In this document: piece by piece, positions 8,349 to 16,958 of the stretch
Layout: each line of letters starts with the position of its first letter
Position numbering within the stretch: the first letter of the stretch is position 1
Program-made: the position numbers and the translations under genes
DNA from: Vibrio atypicus
Lineage (GTDB): Bacteria; Pseudomonadota; Gammaproteobacteria; Enterobacterales; Vibrionaceae
DNA: 64,000 nucleotides
Direction of reading: 5' to 3'
NCBI RefSeq assembly: GCF_009811315.1
Contig: NZ_BLID01000007.1
Location: 186,001-250,000, forward strand
Notes under the pieces: generated by a model
Seen by the model: only the letters and a program-made list of their open reading frames with translations
Told to the model about the DNA's origin: nothing
The model's database searches: none

Positions 8349-11300
8349 ATGTTTGCACTGATTGATGCGGCGCTTTCTCGCACACGCACTATGTTGGTTT
8401 TGTTAGTGTTTGTATTGATAGCCGGGGTACTGACTTACATTACGATTCCAAAAGAGTCGAGTCCCGACATTACCATCCCGATCATATATGTTTCTGTGGG
8501 TCACCAAGGCATTTCACCCAGTGATGCAGAGCGTTTGCTTGTGCGTCCAATCGAGCAGGAGCTTCGCTCTATTGAAGGGGTGAAAGAGATGACGGCGACT
8601 GCATCAGAAGGACATGCTTCTGTGATGCTAGAATTTAGTGTCGGGGTCGATCTCAATAAAGCGATGGCGGATGTTCGCGAAGCGGTTGACCTCGCCAAGC
8701 CTAAACTGCCAGAAGACAGCGATGAGCCGACGGTCAATGAAGTCACGTTGGCGTCTGAAGAACCGGCGTTAACCGTAGTGCTTTACGGCACAGTTCCAGA
8801 GCGTTCAATCGTCCAGATTGCTCGTCAGTTGAGAGACAAGCTTGAAAGCTATCGTCAGATTTTAGAAGTCGATATTGCGGGTGATCGTGAAGATATTGTA
8901 GAGATCATCGTCGATCCGTTATTAATGGAAAGTTATGGGCTCGACCAAGCGGATATCTACAACCTTATCGCTTTAAACAATCGAGTCGTGGCTGCCGGTT
9001 TTGTGGATACTGGATACGGGCGCTTTTCTGTCAAAGTCCCATCTGTATTTGATTCATTAAAAGATGTACTTGAGTTGCCCGTGAAAGTTGATGGTAAGCA
9101 AGTGATTACTTTTGGTGATGTGGCGACTGTTAGACGTGCATTTCGAGACCCAGAAAGCTTTGCCCGTTTAGATGGTAAATCAGCGATCGTTTTGGATGTG
9201 AAAAAACGGGCCGGCGAAAACATTATTGAAACGGTTCAACTAATTAAAGCTGTGATGGAAGGGGCTCAGCAGAAAGAAGAGTGGCCAAATAACCTACTAG
9301 TTAAATACACTTGGGATCAATCTGAAGACGTTAAGTTGATGCTTAATGATCTGCAAAACAATATCTTGTCGGCAATTATCCTTGTCGTGATCGTTATTAT
9401 TGCCATTTTAGGTGTTCGAACTGCGTTACTCGTGGGTATCTCAATCCCCGGCTCTTTCCTTACTGGTCTGTTAGTATTGTCTTTGTTTGGTTTGACCGTC
9501 AATATCGTTGTGCTGTTCTCATTAATTATGGCCGTTGGCATGTTGGTTGATGGGGCGATCGTCGTGACAGAATTTGCAGATCGAAGAATGCAAGAGGGCA
9601 CGCCAAGACGGGAAGCCTATCGTGATGCCGCCAAACGAATGGCATGGCCGATAACCGCTTCAACAGCAACGACGCTCGCGGCTTTTGCTCCACTATTATT
9701 CTGGCCTGATATTACTGGCGAGTTTATGAAATATCTGCCACTTACCTTAATTGCAACCTTGGCCGCATCTTTGGCCATGGCGCTACTCTTTGTGCCTGTC
9801 CTCGGCGGATTAATTGGTAAGCCACAGAATGTAAGCCATACGCAGCGTGAGAAGATGTTGGCGTTACATGATGGTGATTATTCGAGAGCAACGGGGCTAA
9901 CGAAACTCTATTTTCATACCTTAGATATTGCTATTCGCCACCCATTGAAGATTCTTTTTTGTGCGATTTTACTCGCTATTGCGGTTGGCTTTACATACAA
10001 TAAAGCGGGTCTAGGCGCTGAATTTTTCCCAGAAGTCGATCCTCCTTTCTTTACGGTAAAAGTACGTTCGTACGGTGATCTATCGATTCATGAAAAAGAT
10101 GTCATCATGCGAGACATTGAATCTGTCATGCTAGGGCATGATGAGTTTGAAAGCGTCTATACCCGTACGGGAGGCGATGATGAAATTGGTCAAATTCAGA
10201 TCACACCGGTGGATTGGCAGTATCGACGCAAAGTGAAGACCATTATTGATGAGTTAAAACAAACGACTGATCAATATGCGGGTGTTGAAATAGAATATAA
10301 GTTCCCAGATGCGGGTCCTCCGGTTGAACATGACTTAGTGATTGAGATGTCGGCAAGAGTACCTGCCGATCTTGATCGCTCGGCTAAAATGGTTCGCCAC
10401 TGGGCGGATAACTATCAGGCCTTTACTAATGTGAGTGATAACTCAAGTAAGGCAGGGATAGACTGGCAGATAGATATTCGCCGTGATGATGCAGCTCGTT
10501 TTGCAGCGGATGCGACGCTGGTGGGTAATACCGTTCAGTTTGTGACTAACGGATTAAAGCTTGGGGATTACTTGCCAGATGACTCAACGGAAGAGGTCGA
10601 TATTTTGGTTCGCTATCCAGAAGACAAGCGTGATATTGGCCGCTTTGATCAGTTGAAAGTGAAAACAGCGGCAGGCATGGTGCCGATCACTAACTTTGCT
10701 AGCATAGTGCCCGATCATAAGCAGGATACGATCCACCGGATTGATGGCTTACGTGTGATTAATATTTTTGCCGATATTAAAGAGGGCTATAACCTTGCAC
10801 TTGAATTGCCAAAAGTGGAGCAAGAATTAGCGAAGCTGGCATTGCCTAACGGAGTTGAGTTTAAAATTCGTGGTCAAAATGAAGAACAAGAAAATTCATC
10901 GGCATTCTTACAAAATGCATTCTTAGTTGCGCTTGTGGTTATGGCGTTGATCTTGATTACTCAATTCAATAGCTTCTACCAAGCGTTTTTAATCCTAAGT
11001 GCGGTTCTGTTTTCGACTGTTGGGGTGTTTGTCGGATTGTTAATTTTCCAAAAACCTTTCGGTATCATTATGTCAGGTATTGGCGTGATCGCCTTAGCTG
11101 GGATTGTGGTTAACAACAACATTGTGTTGATTGATACCTATAACCAGCTGCGCCGACGTGGGCTTGAAAAGCGTGATGCGATTCTACGTACTGGTGTCCA
11201 GCGTTTACGTCCGGTGATGTTGACCACAGTGACGACCATTTTGGGGTTGTTGCCAATGGTGCTTGAGATGAACATCGATTTGGTGAATCAAAAAATTGAA

Positions 11301-11465
11301 TTTGGCGCTCCAAGTACTCAATGGTGGTCTCAGTTAGCTACAGCGGTTGCTGGTGGTTTGGCATTTGCGACCGTGCTGACATTGGTGCTTACCCCTTGCT
11401 TATTGATGTTAGGGCGAGAGCATAAAGTGGAAGAGGCTACGAATAAGGTCATCGAAAGCCAGTAG
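8349..11465 (+). CDS. RND-family efflux pump, inner-membrane permease
   Basis: Proton-driven tripartite exporter subunit; 1038 aa with the expected 12 TM layout. TM1 is at about 13-30, a porter domain at 45-330, TM2-7 at about 335-540, a second porter domain at 570-860, and TM8-12 at 865-1025. It has an excellent ribosome site, AGGAGGT, 4 nt before the ATG. The proton-relay residues differ from AcrB: the TM4 Asp-Asp pair is Asp401-Gly402 (MLVDGAIVV), and the TM10 Lys940 position is Asn922 (GIVVNNNIVLID). Such changes occur in a separate RND subgroup, so the substrates need not be AcrB-like drugs. Forms an operon with the adaptor; in V. cholerae the pair at this position is VC0628-VC0629 by memory. 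Confidence 0.95.
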   Translation: MFALIDAALSRTRTMLVLLVFVLIAGVLTYITIPKESSPDITIPIIYVSVGHQGISPSDAERLLVRPIEQELRSIEGVKEMTATASEGHASVMLEFSVGVDLNKAMADVREAVDLAKPKLPEDSDEPTVNEVTLASEEPALTVVLYGTVPERSIVQIARQLRDKLESYRQILEVDIAGDREDIVEIIVDPLLMESYGLDQADIYNLIALNNRVVAAGFVDTGYGRFSVKVPSVFDSLKDVLELPVKVDGKQVITFGDVATVRRAFRDPESFARLDGKSAIVLDVKKRAGENIIETVQLIKAVMEGAQQKEEWPNNLLVKYTWDQSEDVKLMLNDLQNNILSAIILVVIVIIAILGVRTALLVGISIPGSFLTGLLVLSLFGLTVNIVVLFSLIMAVGMLVDGAIVVTEFADRRMQEGTPRREAYRDAAKRMAWPITASTATTLAAFAPLLFWPDITGEFMKYLPLTLIATLAASLAMALLFVPVLGGLIGKPQNVSHTQREKMLALHDGDYSRATGLTKLYFHTLDIAIRHPLKILFCAILLAIAVGFTYNKAGLGAEFFPEVDPPFFTVKVRSYGDLSIHEKDVIMRDIESVMLGHDEFESVYTRTGGDDEIGQIQITPVDWQYRRKVKTIIDELKQTTDQYAGVEIEYKFPDAGPPVEHDLVIEMSARVPADLDRSAKMVRHWADNYQAFTNVSDNSSKAGIDWQIDIRRDDAARFAADATLVGNTVQFVTNGLKLGDYLPDDSTEEVDILVRYPEDKRDIGRFDQLKVKTAAGMVPITNFASIVPDHKQDTIHRIDGLRVINIFADIKEGYNLALELPKVEQELAKLALPNGVEFKIRGQNEEQENSSAFLQNAFLVALVVMALILITQFNSFYQAFLILSAVLFSTVGVFVGLLIFQKPFGIIMSGIGVIALAGIVVNNNIVLIDTYNQLRRRGLEKRDAILRTGVQRLRPVMLTTVTTILGLLPMVLEMNIDLVNQKIEFGAPSTQWWSQLATAVAGGLAFATVLTLVLTPCLLMLGREHKVEEATNKVIESQ

Positions 11466-11494
11466 CGCTAATTTTTACAAAATCATTCAATAGT

Positions 11495-11529
11495 AAAAAG
11501 GCCCCATTGATACTATCGTTGGGGCCTTT
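11495..11529. terminator. Bidirectional terminator between RND operon and shyC
   Basis: AAAGGCCCCA pairs with TGGGGCCTTT around a 13-nt loop, with A and T runs on either side, between two convergent genes. Confidence 0.85.
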
Positions 11530-11545
11530 ATTCAATTAAAGAGTG

Positions 11546-12832
11546 TTAGTGTTTAGCTAATAATTGGCTGTAACGTTCAAGCTTCTCTAATCTAAGGTTA
11601 GCATTGGCAATGAAGGTTGCTTTTGTTTTACCTGTCAAAGATTTGGACTGAGGTAGTTTCACTGTACGCGCATTTTTGTGTACGCCATTGACCAAGAATT
11701 CATAGTGAAGGTGCGGACCAGTCACACGACCTGTTCCACCTAATGTACCTATGGTTTGTCCTTGCTTAACTCTTTGACCTGTCTTCACCATACGTTTGGT
11801 TAAGTGTAGGTATTTGGTTATGTAGGTATTGCTGTGTTTAATAAACACATAGTTACCATTGAACTGGTTATAGCTTGATTTTAGAACCGTGCCATCGCCC
11901 GCCGCCCAAATTGGTGTTCCTACTGGAGCTGCATAATCAGTTCCGCGATGTGCTCGTACTTTCCCTGTCACAGGGTGTCGGCGAGTCGGGTTAAAGTTGG
12001 AGGTTACACGACGAAAATCCAGTGGAGAGCGCAAGAATGCTTTTTTCATAGCGCGGCCATTTTCATCGTAGTAATTTCCGCTCTTGTCATCCAATATCGC
12101 TTTAAAGGTGTCACCTTGGTTGGTAAAGATAGCGGCCATGATCTTACCTCGACCGACGACTTCACCTTCAACGACTTTTTCTTGATAAAGAATTTCAAAA
12201 GAATCGTTCTTACGGATATCCAAGGCAAAGTCGATATCCCAGCCGAAAATGCCTGCCAACTCCATAATTTGGTTAGCGGTTAGGCCCGCCCCTACACCGG
12301 CATTCCAGAAGTTAGAGGTAATGGTATTACTCGCGTAGTTGTATTGATAGTGAACTTGCTTTTTATCCACGCTCGAGGTGTAGCCATTCTCTGATTTGGT
12401 CACTAGAAAGGTTTCATAAGCGCTGAGCTTACGTTTGATTTGGATTAGATTGTTATCGGCGTCAAAACCAAACTGAAAGGTATCACCAGGGCGGACTTTA
12501 GTCAGTCGATTAGCTATATCTTTATTGGTAGAAGTCAATTGATAGAGCAAGCGAGATGAGAGACCAGCACGCTGAAACAACAGCGCCATACTATCGCCTG
12601 AGCCAATAGTGTGCTTTTCCCAATGCAGTACTGCGAAAGTTGGTGCTCTCTCTTCTAGAATCAACGCAGATTGGTCAATAGATAATGGGTACGCTTTACC
12701 AACCTGGTATTGGCGTTCATCTTGACGTAAGTCTTGTGGGGCTGGAAGAAACAGCGCAATAACAATAAGAGCACTAAAAAGTGCAATAAGAGCTCGGTGC
12801 ATCCATGGGAGACGAGCGAAAATAGCCAGCAT
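11546..12832 (-). CDS. shyC: M23 (LytM) peptidoglycan DD-endopeptidase, ShyC-type
   Basis: Cell-wall hydrolase that would cut peptide crosslinks during growth. 428 aa: cytoplasmic start, one TM anchor (about 12-30), an OapA/LysM-like segment (70-120), a linker region, and a C-terminal LytM domain. Its zinc/catalytic residues are visible: His295 and Asp299 (HRGTDYAAP), His343 (YLHL), His374 and His376 (GPHLHYEF). The intact metal site argues for an active enzyme. The intact N-terminal anchor and the position next to tyrS match V. cholerae VC0630, described as ShyC; the name rests on that synteny from memory. It is divergent from tyrS with a 129-bp spacer. Confidence 0.88.
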   Translation of the reverse strand: MLAIFARLPWMHRALIALFSALIVIALFLPAPQDLRQDERQYQVGKAYPLSIDQSALILEERAPTFAVLHWEKHTIGSGDSMALLFQRAGLSSRLLYQLTSTNKDIANRLTKVRPGDTFQFGFDADNNLIQIKRKLSAYETFLVTKSENGYTSSVDKKQVHYQYNYASNTITSNFWNAGVGAGLTANQIMELAGIFGWDIDFALDIRKNDSFEILYQEKVVEGEVVGRGKIMAAIFTNQGDTFKAILDDKSGNYYDENGRAMKKAFLRSPLDFRRVTSNFNPTRRHPVTGKVRAHRGTDYAAPVGTPIWAAGDGTVLKSSYNQFNGNYVFIKHSNTYITKYLHLTKRMVKTGQRVKQGQTIGTLGGTGRVTGPHLHYEFLVNGVHKNARTVKLPQSKSLTGKTKATFIANANLRLEKLERYSQLLAKH

Positions 12833-12961
12833 TTTATTGTTCGTTCTAAAAATTAAGTAAAAAAGCTCAGCTGTTTAGTCTAACTGGTTTCAAAAAGCAT
12901 CGCTATTCAAGTAAGATGGCAAATTATCAAATTTTTGCCAAATCTGTGGGAGTGAACAAGA

Positions 12962-14149
12962 ATGGCGAGCATTGAAGCTGCACTAGCCGAGATTAAGCGC
13001 GGTGTTGAAGAGCTAATTCCAGAAGACGAACTGATTGCTAAATTAAAAGAAGGTCGTCCTTTACGTATTAAACTGGGTGCCGATCCAACAGCTCCAGATA
13101 TCCACTTAGGCCATACGGTTATCTTCAACAAGCTGCGTGCTTTCCAAGAGCTTGGTCATGAAGTGACATTCCTAATTGGTGATTTCACTGCGATGGTTGG
13201 TGATCCGTCAGGTAAAAACTCAACACGTCCACCACTTAGCCGTGAAGACGTACTGAAGAATGCTGAAACTTACAAAGAGCAAGTATTCAAAATTTTAGAT
13301 CCTGCTAAGACACAAATTCGCTTTAACTCAGAATGGTTATCTGAGCTGGGTGCTGAAGGCATGATCCGTCTTGCTGCGAACCAAACCGTTGCTCGTATGC
13401 TAGAACGTGACGATTTTAAAAAGCGCTACGCAGGTGGTCAGCCAATCGCAATTCACGAGTTCATGTATCCACTTCTTCAAGGTCATGATTCTGTTGCGCT
13501 TGAGAGTGATGTTGAGCTAGGTGGTACAGACCAGAAGTTCAACCTACTGATGGGCCGCGAGTTACAAAAAGCTGCGGGTCAAAAGCCTCAAGCAGTGCTA
13601 ATGATGCCTCTGCTTGTTGGTCTAGATGGCGTGAAGAAGATGTCAAAATCGGCTCACAACTACATCGGTATTAGCGAAGCACCAAGCGAGATGTTCGGTA
13701 AGATTATGTCAATCTCTGACGATCTTATGTGGAGCTACTACGAGTTGCTTTCTTTCCGTCCGCTGGAAGAGGTTGCTCAGTTCAAAGCTGATGTTGAAGC
13801 TGGTAAGAACCCACGTGACGTAAAAGTACTGCTAGCGAAAGAGATCATTGCTCGCTTCCATTCAGAAGCAGACGCTGACGCAGCAGAGCAAGAATTTGTT
13901 AACCGCTTTGCTAAGAATCAAATCCCAGATGATATGCCTGAGTTTGACTTTGATGCTGGCCTACCAGTAAGTAATCTTCTGAAAGAAGCGGGTCTATGTG
14001 CGTCGACTTCTGAAGCTATGCGTATGGTTAAACAAGGCGCAGCGAAGATTGACGGCGAAAAAGTCGCAGATTCGAAGTTTACGCCTGAAGTAGGTAATTA
14101 TGTTTTCCAAGTAGGTAAACGTAAGTTTGCTCGTCTTACTATTAAATAG
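12962..14149 (+). CDS. tyrS: Tyrosyl-tRNA synthetase (TyrZ-like type with KMSKS)
   Basis: Class-I synthetase charging tRNA-Tyr. 395 aa with signature HLGH (48-51), KMSKS (226-230, in [10 protein letters not shown]), and a C-terminal S4 RNA-binding domain (about 330-395, [21 protein letters not shown]). E. coli TyrS is longer and carries KFGKT, so this is the other TyrRS branch. Vibrios often hold both types, and a second tyrS elsewhere is likely. The ATG follows GGGAGTGA. Single gene with its own terminator. Confidence 0.96.
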   Translation: MASIEAALAEIKRGVEELIPEDELIAKLKEGRPLRIKLGADPTAPDIHLGHTVIFNKLRAFQELGHEVTFLIGDFTAMVGDPSGKNSTRPPLSREDVLKNAETYKEQVFKILDPAKTQIRFNSEWLSELGAEGMIRLAANQTVARMLERDDFKKRYAGGQPIAIHEFMYPLLQGHDSVALESDVELGGTDQKFNLLMGRELQKAAGQKPQAVLMMPLLVGLDGVKKMSKSAHNYIGISEAPSEMFGKIMSISDDLMWSYYELLSFRPLEEVAQFKADVEAGKNPRDVKVLLAKEIIARFHSEADADAAEQEFVNRFAKNQIPDDMPEFDFDAGLPVSNLLKEAGLCASTSEAMRMVKQGAAKIDGEKVADSKFTPEVGNYVFQVGKRKFARLTIK

Positions 14150-14181
14150 TAAACATCAAGTCACTGAAAATACTGTGAATT

Positions 14182-14206
14182 AAAGCGCCTTTTAGGCGCT
14201 TTTTTT
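14182..14206 (+). terminator. Terminator of tyrS
   Basis: AAAGCGCC/GGCGCTTT stem, 5-nt loop, then a run of T. Confidence 0.9.
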
Positions 14207-14332
14207 ATGTTTGTTTAAAGAGTTATAACTCGTTCAAATGTTAGACGTTTTTACATGGTTTTGACTGTTTTTTTTATGTCAGTTTGTTACCATAGCCGCG
14301 CTGCCAGAAAGGCGGTTTATTTGGAGACTTTT

Positions 14333-14377
14333 ATGAACAATATCGACCATCCTCCTAGTATCAAGGGAGAAAAATAA
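14333..14377 (+). CDS. Putative 14-residue leader peptide upstream of the Mg2+ transporter
   Basis: A 14-codon ORF (MNNIDHPPSIKGEK) has its own Shine-Dalgarno (GGAG, 6 nt before the ATG) and sits in the 454-bp spacer before the mgtE-type gene. Its stop codon lies inside the 5' arm of the stem-loop at 14374-14425. Asp-His-Pro-Pro near the N-terminus is the kind of ribosome-destabilising acidic/proline stretch found in leader peptides of Mg2+ transporter genes (mgtL of enterics). The resemblance is one of design, not of sequence. That it is translated or regulatory is inference. Confidence 0.45.
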   Translation: MNNIDHPPSIKGEK

Positions 14378-14425
14378 CCCACTTCGGTATTGTCGTTTCC
14401 GCCTCTGCCCAAGTGGTAGAGTTAT
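14374..14425 (+). promoter_or_regulatory. Stem-loop in the mgtE leader overlapping the leader ORF stop
   Basis: ATAAC-CCACTT (14374-14384) pairs with AAGTGG and, after a 4-nt bulge, GTTAT (14411-14425). The rest of the leader (14426-14603) is AT-rich with pyrimidine runs and no further long ORF. A TTGACT at 14261 may be the promoter -35, but I see no convincing -10. No match to the M-box or other Mg2+ riboswitch was recognised. Confidence 0.4.
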
Positions 14426-14603
14426 CCTATTCTAAGATCCTCTCGTTTTTCTCCTCTAAAACTAGAATATAAATACAATAGAGCTTGTTATCTTTTGTGT
14501 ATAAAGCGCATCAACCTTGTGTTGATCCTGTTTTTTACCGCCAATTTTTGTCAGCCTAGTTGTATTTGATGGTCGTTACCTACTGCCAATCGGGAGATTC
14601 GCC

Positions 14604-15449
14604 ATGACGGTAATGAGCAACACCTATATTGAAAACAGCCCTCACTTTTCACAAGAAGAGATCGGGGCCGCTCGTAATGCATTTTTGCAGTACGAGCAAG
14701 CACAACAAGTTCATTTGTTGACAGTTATGCCAATTGAAGAAGCGGTGGCTATTTTACATCACTGCTCTGTTGGGTATGTGCAGCAACTTATATCTTTACT
14801 AGAAAATGAAGGACACGATAAACGAGCGCGTCACTATGCGCATCAGCTAGGGTTTATTCACTCAGAAGTGGAAACCTCAAACAGCTATCTAAATACATCG
14901 GTATTGGAACACGTTAAGCAGCGAATTGGTTGGATTATCGCTTTAGCGTTACTAGGCATTGTTTCAGGGTTAATCATCGCCCAATACGAAGATACTTTGA
15001 GTCAATTAGTGCTGTTGGCGATTTATATGCCAGTCATAGCAGCTGCTGGAGGTAATACGGGAACGCAGGCAGCCACACTGGTGATTCGAGCGCTTGCAAC
15101 AGGAGAGCTGCGAAAAAGAGAGTGGGTGAAGGTGTTTTGGAAAGAGAGCCGGGTTGCTTTATGTCTAGCACTTGCCATAGCGTTAGTGATTGTAGGGCGT
15201 ATTCTATTGTTTAGCGATGACACATCCACTGGTGGCTTTGAACTCAACACCATTGCATTGGCAATCGCTGTCGCGTTGTTCATTCAAGTTACGCTATCGA
15301 CGACGTTAGGTGGTTTATTACCGATCTTAGCCCGTGCGTTTAAACTGGACCCTGCGGTTCTAGTAAGTCCAGTTTTGGCGTCTATTGTCGATATCTCGGG
15401 GATGTGGATCTACTTTACTGTTGTGAATTACTTTTTAGGTATTGCCTGA
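14604..15449 (+). CDS. Short MgtE-family Mg2+ transporter lacking the CBS pair
   Basis: Likely Mg2+ (or other divalent) channel of the inner membrane. The C-terminal half holds the MgtE pore: five TM segments from about residue 110, the signature AAAGGNTGTQAATLVIRALATG, and the pore aspartate in PVLASIVDISG that corresponds to the Mg2+-binding Asp of Thermus MgtE. The N-terminal 95 residues look like a trimmed MgtE_N helical domain. The two CBS domains that sense Mg2+ in ordinary MgtE (about 450 aa) are absent, giving 281 aa, so post-translational gating must differ. The ATG follows GGGAG by 7 nt. Its last 22 bp overlap the end of convergent dacB. Confidence 0.88.
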   Translation: MTVMSNTYIENSPHFSQEEIGAARNAFLQYEQAQQVHLLTVMPIEEAVAILHHCSVGYVQQLISLLENEGHDKRARHYAHQLGFIHSEVETSNSYLNTSVLEHVKQRIGWIIALALLGIVSGLIIAQYEDTLSQLVLLAIYMPVIAAAGGNTGTQAATLVIRALATGELRKREWVKVFWKESRVALCLALAIALVIVGRILLFSDDTSTGGFELNTIALAIAVALFIQVTLSTTLGGLLPILARAFKLDPAVLVSPVLASIVDISGMWIYFTVVNYFLGIA

Positions 15450-16855
15450 CTGAATTTCACCACATCTTTATAAAATAGTGTCTCAAATTGAGTAATAGGA
15501 GCGATGGTAGGCTTATCATCGCTCTTTCTTTTTGGTGGGTGATAATCGGTCACAAACTGGACGAAGAGTGAGCTTGGTTTTCCTGTTTTATCAACCCCAT
15601 AACCAGCCATATTATAACTGCCGTACAAAGAGCCACTTTTGCCAATAATGGTCCCTTTTACTGGCTCTTTTCTCATACTTCGACGATATTTTAGGGTGCC
15701 AGATAGCCCAGACTTGGGCATAAGCGCGATCAAGTTAAGATCATTGTCGTTTTGCCAAATGTAGCGCAAAATTTCAGCCATATCATGACTACGGAAACGG
15801 TTGTTACGTGATAGCCCTGAGCCATCAGCTAATGGAGTATTTCTGAGGTCGATACCAGTATTGGCAAAAATGATCTGTTTGATCGCCTCGGTACCATTGT
15901 TAAAGCTGCCTGGTTGAAGAAAAAATTGCCCGCCAATCGCCTTGGTGAGGTTATCAGCAATCAAGTTATCCGACTTTTTTAACATCTCCTCTAGTAATGG
16001 TATTAAGGTTGGAGAGCGATGTTGTGCGAGCAGTTTAGAAGGCTTTTTGTTTGGACTACCAATACGAATATTACCTTCTAACTCAATATCAAGTTGATTT
16101 AGCAAGGTATGTAGTATGCGCTGGGTGTAGAGCTCAGGGTTTTGTACCGCAAATTTAAGTGGCAGAGGCTTTTTACGCTCAACTAAGCAGCCACGCAGTT
16201 GATAGTGGTTGTCCGATGAAGAAATAAGTTCTAAATCACACTGTGAGCTCTCTTGCTCTACTTTCGTTACACTTTTTACTTGAGTTGAAGCGTAGATAGG
16301 AAAGTGCTCAGGCACATAAACGCGTGTTTTTTGATTGGCTTCAGTGTAGATCGAAGCTTGAACACAGTTCTCATCTAAGGTAATCGCGCTAGCGGGCGCA
16401 CTATAGCAAACCCCTAATATATCCCAAGGCCATCCCACAGCTCTGTCGTAGCCAGAAAAAGCGCTGTTATCTAACCAAATGTCTCCCTTAACTGCTGTTA
16501 ACCCTTTACCGCGAGCTGTAAGTAGCAATTGCTTAAGATTCTCGGTTGTTAGCGTTGGATCGCCGGAGAAACGAATAACAACATCTTTGTTCACTTGTTC
16601 AAGGCGAGTTTCGAAGTGGAAGTTTTCTTTAAGTTCTAGTTTCGCTGCAAGGGCCGTTACAAGTTTAAGCGTACTGGCAGGGGGAAAGTACAGTTGATCG
16701 TTGTTTGAGGTAAGGAAAGTTTGCTCACCGGTGAGGCTTTCAATCAATACGCTAGCACGGCTTCCTGAAGGTAATTTATCTAAAGGTGCATAGGCCATAG
16801 TGGCAGTAGAACAAAGTGATAGAAGAGAAATAACAAGCAGACGAGGTAGCAGCAT
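15428..16855 (-). CDS. dacB: D-alanyl-D-alanine carboxypeptidase/endopeptidase (PBP4)
   Basis: Periplasmic class-C penicillin-binding protein trimming pentapeptides and cutting DD-crosslinks. 475 aa, with a signal peptide ending near TMAYA (about 1-22). The catalytic triad of the S13 family is present: STLK with nucleophile Ser61, SDN (in KKSDNLIADN), and KSG in place of KTG (IGKSGSLYGSY). The large insertion between the first two motifs is typical of PBP4. It is separated from ompU by a strong terminator. Its 3' end overlaps the 3' end of the Mg2+ transporter by 22 bp with no terminator in between. Confidence 0.95.
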   Translation of the reverse strand: MLLPRLLVISLLSLCSTATMAYAPLDKLPSGSRASVLIESLTGEQTFLTSNNDQLYFPPASTLKLVTALAAKLELKENFHFETRLEQVNKDVVIRFSGDPTLTTENLKQLLLTARGKGLTAVKGDIWLDNSAFSGYDRAVGWPWDILGVCYSAPASAITLDENCVQASIYTEANQKTRVYVPEHFPIYASTQVKSVTKVEQESSQCDLELISSSDNHYQLRGCLVERKKPLPLKFAVQNPELYTQRILHTLLNQLDIELEGNIRIGSPNKKPSKLLAQHRSPTLIPLLEEMLKKSDNLIADNLTKAIGGQFFLQPGSFNNGTEAIKQIIFANTGIDLRNTPLADGSGLSRNNRFRSHDMAEILRYIWQNDNDLNLIALMPKSGLSGTLKYRRSMRKEPVKGTIIGKSGSLYGSYNMAGYGVDKTGKPSSLFVQFVTDYHPPKRKSDDKPTIAPITQFETLFYKDVVKFSQAIPKK

Positions 16856-16902
16856 AATTTAGGAGTCGACCAAGCAAGAAAGTAATGGCCAGTATAACCA
16901 GT

Positions 16903-16930
16903 AAAAAAAACGCCCGCTATAGAGCGGGCG
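16903..16930 (-). terminator. Terminator of ompU
   Basis: CGCCCGCT/AGCGGGCG stem with a 4-nt loop, followed on the minus strand by eight T. Confidence 0.93.
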
Positions 16931-16958
16931 TCTTAGATTCATGACATTAAATCATAAA

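Noticed and set aside
14207..14603. Mg2+ riboswitch (M-box) in the mgtE leader.
   Set aside because: The conserved M-box core sequences are not recognisable; only a leader ORF and one stem-loop are supported.
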